From: Dracaena cambodiana
Taxonomy: Eukaryota > Streptophyta > Magnoliopsida > Asparagales > Asparagaceae
DNA length: 64,000 nucleotides
NCBI GenBank assembly: GCA_036321105.1
Contig: JAYEPQ010000005.1
Coordinates: 40,165,029 to 40,229,028, forward strand
Reading direction: 5' to 3'
In this document: positions 56,395-64,000 of the stretch, piece after piece
Layout of the letters: every line of letters starts with the position of its first letter
Numbering within the stretch: position 1 is the stretch's first letter
Program-made: the position numbers and the translations under genes
The notes under the pieces: generated by a model
Database searches by the model: none
What the model was told of the DNA's origin: nothing
The model's input: the letters and a program-made list of their open reading frames with translations, nothing else

Positions 56395-57119
56395 TGTTCG
56401 CAGCAGAATTTTTTTGCTTTCCTTCCATTGAATACAACTTAGATTACAACGGAAGAAAACAAAAGAAAAAAAAAATAAATGAGAGGATTTATAATCTATC
56501 GTTCTCTTTTACAATGATTTCGTGGGATCTATGTGGCGATGGGATCTATCAAAGTAGCTCCTTTGGACTATCTGACGTCGATGGTCTTCTTACTCTTGAT
56601 GAAGAAGATGTCGATTCTTACTCTTAATGAAGAAGATGTCGGCTAGATGATCTGCTCTGGTCTTGATTCGTTCAAGGCTCTATGCTTAACTCGAACTTCT
56701 CCAAAACTCCAGAAAAAGATCTCAGCTACCGAAAAGAAGACCCCTAGGGCTTCCCCAAGAGGGTATTTATAACTTTAGGATCATATGAGAGTTTCTATCT
56801 AAATAGAATTTGTACTCATATTCCAATCAAATATCTTAGTTTTGATTTAAATATCTTGATTTAGAGTTCTGATCGGACTTAATTTGGGTATTTGGATAAT
56901 CCCAAATCATAATCTCAATCAATTTGAGATTCTGGTTATCTGCTCATGCGGAGCTAATCGCATCAAAACGCGGAGCTAAGAGATCAGAACGCGGAGTTAT
57001 TGATTAGCTCCGCATTTTTCTCAAACGCGAGGCTAAAATAGCCAAACGCGGAGCTACTGAGTTAGCTCCGCATTCTGTTGTGGAAAACTCTATTTACTTA
57101 GAAATTTTCACTGCCAACA
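56395..57119 (-). mobile_element. Solo LTR of the A/B/E family
   Basis: 725 bp from TGTTCGCAGCAGAA to CACTGCCAACA, homologous over its length to the other LTRs with small deletions. TATA box reversed at 56764-56771. It is flanked by GAATG (56390-56394) and TAATG (57120-57124), a 5-bp duplication with one change, as left by recombination between the LTRs of an older insertion. Confidence 0.88.
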
Positions 57120-58993
57120 TAATGCAGGAGGACGCCCCTGACAGTAAGGAGTGACACTCTTGTAGCACCATATTTTACGCTATGGGTGTAGCTTCTTTGA
57201 GCCACATTGAACTTTTATTTTCTTGCTTTTGCTTTCTGTGAGGCTACGGCCATGTATTTGTGAACTGTTATTTTGTTTGCCTCATGTAACACGGTTGTTC
57301 CATTATATCTATCATTAGTGGAACGCTGAGGGAGTTGGTCTGCTGTTTACGATCCAAAAAGAAGTTAAGTGTGTTTGTCAAAGGGGGAGGATGCCTCCAT
57401 AGCCAATAGAAAGTAGTACATACATAAGCTAGATATAGAACTTTGTCATGCACTAAATAGATACAAGAGCAGTATTGACTTTGATAATAATTTTGAGATG
57501 TGAGTTTGCAGTAGAAGAGTTAATTTTCTTTCTATTTGGATTAATGTTAAGGAGAGTGTATTAGATGTTTTGCGTCTTTGAGAGTAATTTAAAGTTACAG
57601 GCTTTCTTTCTAACTCATTAATTGGCCCCAACATTTTCTGAGTAAAATTGAGGGTGAATTCAATTTTCATGTACTCACCTGAGCTAGTTACAAAAGCATA
57701 TGATGGGCCTAAAGCATATGATGGGCCTACTGTGGCTTGCTGTAATATGAGCTAGTTACATAAGCATATGATGGGCCTACTATGGCCTGCTTAGGAATGG
57801 TAATAAACGCGTTCATTGGTCAATTTTGGCTCATTGTATATAAATTTTTGAATTAAAAATAAAAATTATATGTTATAATTCAAAATTTTATATAAAGTGG
57901 GACAAAAATTAATCAGTGAATGCATCCATCATCATTCCTGTCGCCTGCTATTATTTGGGCTTAAAAGGCGACAAAATGATTATGGCTCATGCTATAACTA
58001 TTGGGGATTAGATCACATGTTGAAGTATATGCATATTGAAAATATTCTAATTCCTTGTGAAAGAGCGGGAGGGAAACGGATAGTGTCGACTTGGAAAGTG
58101 ATAAATTCATACATTTTCTTGAGCCTAAATAAAGACTTTGGTGATGAAGAATATGTGTCTAGGTATGGTATCGAGTCGGTTTGGGTTCCTTACCACTAGG
58201 TCTAGTTCTTGATCAGAAAACTCAAAAGTATTATGATTGGTCCTGAATCCTACCCTATTACAAATGGATCTGAGTATATTTCAAGGACCCAGTCCCTATC
58301 TAATTGTTAAAAGAGTAGGGTCCCCATTTAGGTCAGACCAGGCAGATCTGTATCAGAACAGATATTATAGTTTTATCAGAATTTTACATACTTTTTTTTT
58401 TTTACTAATTCTATTAATAATATGGGATTATTCTATTTATTAATATGGGATTAGTTAGTAGGTCAATGTCGAGTTCAGATCGACATCTATCTCAATGATA
58501 TTCAGAACCTACCTGTTATTAGCATGGATCTAGCTTTTAGACTCGTAAACTACCCATTCATAAGCGAGTAGGATTCAAATCAAGCATAAATACTAGGTAT
58601 TTCTAGAAGGTCTATCGTATCCATGCAACATGAGGTGATGCCACGATTAGAGTGAGCTGAGCCTGAGAGTTCAAAATGATATTAACTGTCATAAATAACC
58701 GAATTGAATAGTTGGTTAGTTGTAGAAAAGTTCCCATCTGGATTTTCAGATGAGGGATATTCTGAGATGATTTTATGGATGAATAAAAGTGATGATTTAT
58801 GATCGATCTAGAACAACAATGATGTAGGTGAGTATGCTCATAGTCAAGCCATTGCTAGAATGGAGGATCCTTAAATGTTTTGAATGGTGATGTCTCAAAA
58901 ATAATGGATATGAAAAGTCAATCTCAATGGCTAAACAAGCAAAACACTTTTGACAGTAGATCCATTACTTTATCAAGCTTAAGAAGTCGATCA
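57120..58993. other. Intergenic sequence
   Basis: No gene recognised. A segment with GCATATGATGGGCCTA is repeated locally three times at 57690-57780. The open frame 57897-58199 (100 codons) has no known motif or splice context and is not called. Confidence 0.5.
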
Positions 58994-59028
58994 TGTAGAC
59001 ACTAAAAAAATAATAAATAAATAAATAA

Positions 59029-59082
<54 letters not shown>

Positions 59083-59638
59083 TGGGAAAATCCCCACGGG
59101 TGGGCCCTATGGGAATTCCTCCCGCGGGTGGACACCCGTGGGACTTCCACCCGCAGGGGGCTCCCGCGGGTGGCCACCCGCGGAAGCAATCCCGCGGGTG
59201 CCACCAGCGGGAGCGATCCCTCGGGTGCTAACCCGCGGGTTGTCTTTCTCCCTGTTTTGGTTATTGGCTTATATTTCGTGATCCGATTTTTCAGAGAGGA
59301 TTCGAGGCGGATTTTGAGCAGATTTGGTTTATAAAAGACAGAAATTGAGTCAGGAAAAGGGGGAGATTCTTTTGGAGAGGGAATTTTTGACGAGGCAATT
59401 TACCAGAGGCCGGAGTCCAAAAAATCAGAGAGGAGTTCCTCAATCCAGAGAGATCGGATCGTCAACGGAGTGCAGAATCAAGACTCCACCGCTGCCAGAA
59501 CCTACAAAAATAAAGGGGAATCGAAATCAATCGATCCCTATTCTTGTAATTGCGAATTTGTTTTGTAATTCTTCTTTTATTGCTGTAATTCAAAATCAAA
59601 TTGGCAATTTAAAAAAGATTCAATTTTTCGGGCATACA
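58994..59638 (+). repeat. Element D 5' LTR
   Basis: Starts TGTAGACACT with an (AT)n tract at about 59034-59076. Then come many CCCGCGGG-type palindromes (59100-59245) upstream of a TATA box (TATAAAAG, 59330-59337), ending GCATACA. The ORFs across the GC-rich part are repeats, not genes. Confidence 0.9.
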
Positions 59639-59643
59639 AGGAT

Positions 59644-59661
59644 TGACGACCACAGCGGGAG
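59644..59661 (+). promoter_or_regulatory. Primer-binding site of element D
   Basis: TGACGACCACAGCGGGAG, one base different from that of A, 5 bp after the LTR end. It continues with GGCGCAATCCGAT, resembling the A leader. Confidence 0.75.
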
Positions 59662-59689
59662 TTTGGGCGGCGCAATCCGATATTTTTTT

Positions 59690-60075
59690 TTTTTTTTCGC
59701 AGCCTAGGCGTCATCGCCGGGTTATGATAAAAAATTATGAGGCGTCATCACCCATAAAATAAAGACAAGACGTCATTGTCTGTCAAAAGAAAATTATGAG
59801 GCGTCATCGCCCATAAATAAAGACAAGACGTCATCGTCTGTATAAAAAAAAAAATTATGAGGCGTCATCGCCCATAAATAAAGACAAGACGTCATCGTCT
59901 GTCTAAAAAAAAAATTATGAGGCGTTATCGTCCATAAAAAAAATGACAAGACGTTATCGTCTGTCAAAAAAAAATATGAGGCGTCATCGCCTATAAAAAA
60001 ATGACAAGACATCATCGTCTGTCCAAAAGAAAAAAAAAATTGAGGCAAAAAAATTGAGGCGTTATCGCCCACGAA
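59690..60075 (+). repeat. Element D: alternating two-hairpin tandem array
   Basis: About six repeats of roughly 57 bp that alternate GGCG-TCAT-CGCC and GACG-TCAT-CGTC, separated by poly(A)-rich linkers (AAAAAATTATGA, CATAAATAAAGACAA). The loop is constant and both stem arms change between the two forms. A single GGTG-TTAT-CGCC form recurs at about 60540. Confidence 0.8.
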
Positions 60076-60924
60076 AAAAAAATAACAAAACTGGATACAA
60101 CCCACGGGATACAACCCGCAGATGGAATCGTGGAATGCAACCCGCAGATGGAATCGAGAGACGCAACCCGCGGGACCCGCTGGGACGCAAACCACAGATA
60201 CAATCGCGGGATGCAACTTGTGGGATACAGAATCCATAAGACAAAAAATAATAATAATAATAAATAAGCAATAATAATAATAATAAGATAGTAATAAATA
60301 AAAATAAATAAAATAATAAATTGAAATTGCCTCAATTACAATAAAAAAGTTAATAAATAAAGAAAAACGTGAGGTGAGATTAAAAAAAAAGTACTATGCT
60401 CGGGTTGGGCCCACCTGGACCACCCGCACTTTTCTCCCTACCCCCATCACGAAAAAAATAAAAAAATAAATAAATAATAAATAATAATAATAATAAAAAG
60501 ACAAAAAATAAAAAAGAAAAAAAAGAAAAAAAAAGAGAGGGTGTTATCGCCCACAAAAAATTGACAAAGATATAAAAAAAATAAATAATTAAAAAAAAAC
60601 ATGCGGCATGAGTGTTCTACCCACGGGTTGTATCCCGCGAATGCACCCGTGGATTCCAAAAAAAAAATTACAAAAAAATTTAAAAATAAAAAAATAAAAA
60701 ATAAAAAAAATATAAAAATAATAATAATATAAAAAACAAACAAAAACAAAAAAATAATAATATATATATAATAATAAATAAAAATAAATTTGCAAGGCCT
60801 CATTGCTTACCAAAAAAAATAATAATAATAATAAGAAAAACTAATAAAAAAGTTATGTGTCATAAAAAAAAAGAGATAAAGAAATAAAAAATATATATAT
60901 ATAATAAAATAAAATTAAAAAAAA
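60076..60924 (+). repeat. Element D: CAACCCGC repeats and A/AAT-rich low complexity
   Basis: 60085-60235 has five or six copies of a 20-30 bp motif with CAACCCGCAGATGGAATCG. 60240-60924 is mainly (AAT)n and poly(A)-rich DNA with isolated GC patches (GGGCCCACCTGGACCACCCG). No coding. Confidence 0.7.
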
Positions 60925-61345
60925 TGATGAACTATCCAATGCTGTCAAAGAAAAGGGAAGAGAACCAGCTTCTCGCCAATCCCACCATGCTGGGGGTAAA
61001 AGCATGAATTATCCAGCGCCGACAAGGCTACGGGCAGAGAATAAATTTCTCGCCAACCCCATCATGCTGGGGGTAAAAAGTGTGAATTACCCAACGCCGA
61101 CAAGACTACGGGAAGAGAATAAATTCTCGCCAACCCCATCATGCTGGGAGTAAAAAGTGTGAATTACCCAACGCCGACAAGGTTACGGGAAGATAATAAA
61201 TTTCTCGCCAACCCCATCATGCTGGGGGTAAAAAATGTGAATTACCCAACGCCGATAAGACTACGGGAAGAGAATAAATTTCTCGCCAATCCCATCATAC
61301 TGAGGGTAAAAGTATGAATTGCCCAACGCCGCTAAGGCAGAGGGA
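60925..61345 (+). repeat. Element D: array II-type tandem repeat (about 5 units)
   Basis: Units of about 76-78 bp as in C. The junction near 60987 has CATGCT facing AGCATG, and that near 61299 has CATACT facing AGTATG. Confidence 0.88.
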
Positions 61346-61940
61346 AGAGGAAAAGTTTGGCATTTAAGCCCAAACAAAATTCTCGATAACTCACCATACT
61401 GAGGGAAATAGCATGGCTAGCCCAACTCAAACGGTAGTTGATAAAGGCCAATCAAATCGTTAATAGCTGAGAGTTTGCTAAAAATCCCATAATGAACATG
61501 TCACAACAGTATCCTTATTCCAATATAAGGATACATCGCTGCCCTACACTGCTAAGGCAAAGGGAAGAGGAAAAGTTTGGTATTTAAGCCCAAACGAAAT
61601 TCTTGACAACTCACCATGCTGAGGGGAATAGTATGGCTAGCCCAATTCAAACGGTAGTTGGTAAAGCCAAATCAAATCCGTTAATAGCTGGGAGTTTGCT
61701 AAAAATCCCATGACGAACATGTCACAGCAGTATCCTTATTCAAATATAAGGATACATCGCTGCCCTACGCTGCTAAGGCAAAGGGAAGAGGAAAAGTTTG
61801 GTATTTAAGCCTAAACGAAATTCTCGACAACTCACCATGCTGAGAGGAATAGCATGGCTAGCCCAACTCAAACGGTAGTTGGTAAAGGCAAATCAAATCC
61901 GTTAATAGCTAGGGGTTTACTAAAAATCATAATCAAATAA
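61330..61940 (+). repeat. Element D: conserved structured block, three tandem copies
   Basis: Period about 220 bp. The third copy has CCATGCT/AGCATGG where A, B and E have CCATGTT/AACATGG, so the stem is kept by a double change. Between copies GTATCCTTAT faces ATAAGGATAC (61508-61533 and 61729-61754), a perfect 10-bp stem. Confidence 0.85.
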
Positions 61941-62560
61941 ATCTCTTGTCACGTTAAAATTTCACCTCTGACAATAAAATTTCTCTTGTCATTTTTCTCC
62001 AGCAGAGCAAGTGACACTCCAAAATATTTGTCAAGTTAAAATCATACATCTGACATCATAATTCAAAATTAAATGAAATAAAATCCGATTAGATCTCCTG
62101 TCATGTTAAGGTTTCATCTCTGATAGAAAAGGAAAACTCACATTTCATCAAGTCCAATATTACAGTTTCTGATGAATTTGTTTTTGATATCGTTAAGTTA
62201 AAAATTACCTCTGACGAAAATCATCTCTCTATCAAGTTAACAGTTACCTCTGATAGTCCGATTCCAAAGCTAAATACGTTAACCGTCACCTCTATTTAGT
62301 CAGTTTGTCCATATCACGACCAGATCCTCTGAATAGGTTGAGCTCCAAGACACGTTTAATGTTATCTCTGTCTTTCCCTGATCCGTCATACTTGATGTCA
62401 CTGAACGGTTATGATTAAAATGAGCACGTTAACATGATACCTCTGCTTGACCTAAAATAAGCATGTTAACATCATACCTCTGCTTGTCATCTAATGAGCA
62501 CGTTAAAATCATACATCTGTTTGTTATTGAATAATTAAATATGTTAACAGTTATCTCTAT
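61941..62560 (+). repeat. Element D: stem-loop array with constant loop
   Basis: The same eleven stem-loops as C in the same order. Some stems are better paired than in C: CTAAATA/TATTTAG (62269-62299) and TAAATA/TATTTA (62535-62563). Others differ but keep G.T pairing (CTGTCA/TGATAG, 62098-62126). Confidence 0.85.
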
Positions 62561-62655
62561 TTACCAAATTCTTTAAAAATGTCTGATAGCCAAAATTAAA
62601 GAATCCAAAGTATTTCAAAATTCAGTATAACTCGATACAGAACTTCGAAAACTTT

Positions 62656-62663
62656 GGAGGGGG
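62656..62663 (+). promoter_or_regulatory. Polypurine tract of element D
   Basis: GGAGGGGG then TTA and the TGTAGACACT LTR start. Confidence 0.88.
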
Positions 62664-62666
62664 TTA

Positions 62667-63298
62667 TGTAGACACTAAAAAAATAATAAATAAATAAATA
62701 TATATATATATATATATAATTAAAAATAATATTAAAAAAAATTTGGGAAAATCCCCACGGGTGGGCACCGCGGGAATTCCTCCCGCGGGTGCCCACCCGC
62801 TGGAAGAATCCCGCGGGACACCCGCGGGATTTCTTCCGCAGGTGCACACCCGCGGGACTTCCTCCCGCGGGAGCAATCCCGCAGGTGCCAACTTGCGGGT
62901 TGTCTTTCTCCCTGATTTGGTTATTGGCTGATATTTCGTGATCCGATTTTTCGGAGAGGATTCGAGGCGGATTTCGAGCGGATTCGGTTTATAAAAAACA
63001 GAAATTGAGTCAGGAAAAGGGGGAGATTCTTTTGGAGAGGGAATTTTTGACGAGGAAATTTACCAGAGGCCGGAGTCTAAAAAAACAGAGAGGAGTTCCT
63101 CAATCCAGAGAGATCGGATCATCAACGGAGTGCAGAATCAAGACTCCACCGCTGCCAGAACCCACAAAAATAAAGGGGAATCGAAATCAATCGATCCTCA
63201 TTCTTGTAATCTCGAATTTATTTTGTAATTCTTCTTTTATTGTTGTAATTCAAAATCAAATTGGCAATTTAAAGAAGATTCAATTTTTCGAGCATACA
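62667..63298 (+). repeat. Element D 3' LTR
   Basis: 632 bp, partner of 58994-59638. The downstream half is nearly identical; the CCCGCGGG cluster (62755-62895) and the (AT)n tract differ in length and order, as expected for slippage-prone repeats. Confidence 0.9.
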
Positions 63299-64000
63299 AC
63301 CAACATGTGATGCAATCAGTTCTTAGCGTCAAATGAATCATAATGGAGGATCGAGGATGGGAAGCCACAGCACAACCACCATTGACATAGGTCGGGCAAG
63401 CGATGATGAAGTCACAAATCCAGGGTTAGATAAATACCGTCGAGAAACCAAAACCCATTGAAAGTAATCTTACCGTGATACTCCAACGAAGTAAATAAGG
63501 AAAACAAAATAGTGGTTCATGTAAATTTATTTTCAGTTATGTTGGGACGTTCTTGAAGTTACAAGAACTTTGAAAGCCGATTGGGGGATATCGCGCCGAA
63601 GAAACTTGCCTAACAGGATAATGGAACATCATTTATTGCCTTCCTCGATTTAATCAGCTAAAGTGACAATGAAACCTAGCTAGTTTTTCTCAAGCCAGAA
63701 AGTTCTTCACTAGAAAATATTAGAAGAAAATTCGATAACAACAGACACTAAAGAGCAGATGCATATGAAGAAGGAGAAGCACCAGACAGGTAGGAATGGC
63801 AGTTGTTGTTGGGAGCAAATTTAAAACCATTTAGGTTAACTAATACCTTCAAGTCTAAGAGTGGGCATCCACTAAATTTCTAAGAGCATCTATTGCTAAG
63901 GGCTCCCCTCCCCTCTGGCCACCCAACTACCCCACTACATCCCCAAACCAAACCCACCCTGCCTTCATAGTGGATTTCAGGCTTCATATGGGGTGGGGTC
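63299..64000. other. Right flank, nothing recognised
   Basis: Non-repetitive flank. From about 63882 a C-rich stretch (AGAGCATCTATTGCTAAGGG onwards) looks like plant DNA-transposon ends that start GAGCATCT, but its partner would be outside the window. Confidence 0.35.

Larger units (their letters stand above)
58994..63298 (+). mobile_element. Element D: non-autonomous LTR retrotransposon related to C
   Basis: 4.3 kb: LTRs of 645 and 632 bp (TGTAGACACT to CATACA), primer site, short leader, hairpin arrays, low-complexity DNA, the same 3' region as C, polypurine tract. There is no gag or pol, so it must be moved by another element, plausibly a C-type or A-type Tat element that shares its primer site and polypurine tract. 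No matching 5-bp duplication is seen (GATCA left, ACCAA right). Confidence 0.88.

Noticed and set aside
57897..58199. 100-codon open frame as a host gene
   Set aside because: No recognisable motif, no splice signals, AT-rich surroundings; compatible with chance.
59128..59334. GC-rich frame resembling a Gly/Arg-rich protein
   Set aside because: It lies in the CCCGCGGG palindrome cluster of an LTR. The equivalent frame at 62743-62931 differs in length and order.
60447..60813. Phe/Ile/Tyr-rich membrane-like frames on the minus strand
   Set aside because: Translation of poly(A) and (AAT)n low-complexity DNA inside element D.

Overview
This is plant nuclear DNA, probably an angiosperm, from a repeat-rich region. 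It contains no intact host gene. Most of the first 51.8 kb and the 59.0-63.3 kb stretch are LTR retrotransposons inserted into one another. The pol genes are Ty3/gypsy. They carry a second, archaeal-type RNase H between the ordinary RNase H and the integrase, plus long repeat-filled 3' regions; both traits mark the Tat (Ogre/Retand/Grande-like) lineage. The species cannot be named from the sequence.

Nesting, oldest to youngest. Element C enters from beyond the left edge; only a gag scrap, its 3' region and its 3' LTR are visible. Element B lies inside the gag region of C, and its 5' end is also off the left edge (1-489 and 21384-30902). Element A (490-21383, TSD GTGAG) sits inside the RT domain of B. 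Element E (33316-51695, minus strand, TSD CCAGC) sits inside the 3' LTR of C. A, B and E are one family. C and D (58994-63298) are a second, related family with different LTRs; D has no gag-pol at all. A minus-strand solo LTR of the A/B/E family lies at 56395-57119.

In sense orientation an A/B/E element reads LTR, tRNA-Arg-type primer site, a gag polyprotein whose ATG lies inside the LTR, protease, RT, RNase H, archaeal-type RNase H and integrase. After pol come tandem array I (about 80-bp units), tandem array II (75-bp units) and a conserved structured block. On the opposite strand are two cellular-type genes with TATA-like boxes, introns and poly(A) signals. Gene alpha has three exons and encodes a plant-mobile-domain-like protein with a coiled-coil tail. 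Gene beta encodes a small basic protein. A polypurine tract and the 3' LTR follow. Every gag-pol copy here is broken by stops or frameshifts. Exon 1 of alpha (115 bp) and exon 1 of beta (106 bp) keep the same length and splice phase in all three copies.

The most unusual signal is structural. The 3' regions of both families, the LTR U3 regions and the introns of the antisense genes are built from short tandem units that are inverted repeats. In several arrays the two stem arms change together from unit to unit while the loop stays constant, which is the pattern of a selected stem-loop.

From 51.8 to 59.0 kb the DNA is AT-rich intergenic sequence. It holds a decayed tandem repeat, three (TA)n tracts enclosing two MITE-like foldback elements, a short LINE-like remnant and the solo LTR. 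From 63.3 kb to the end no gene is recognised.
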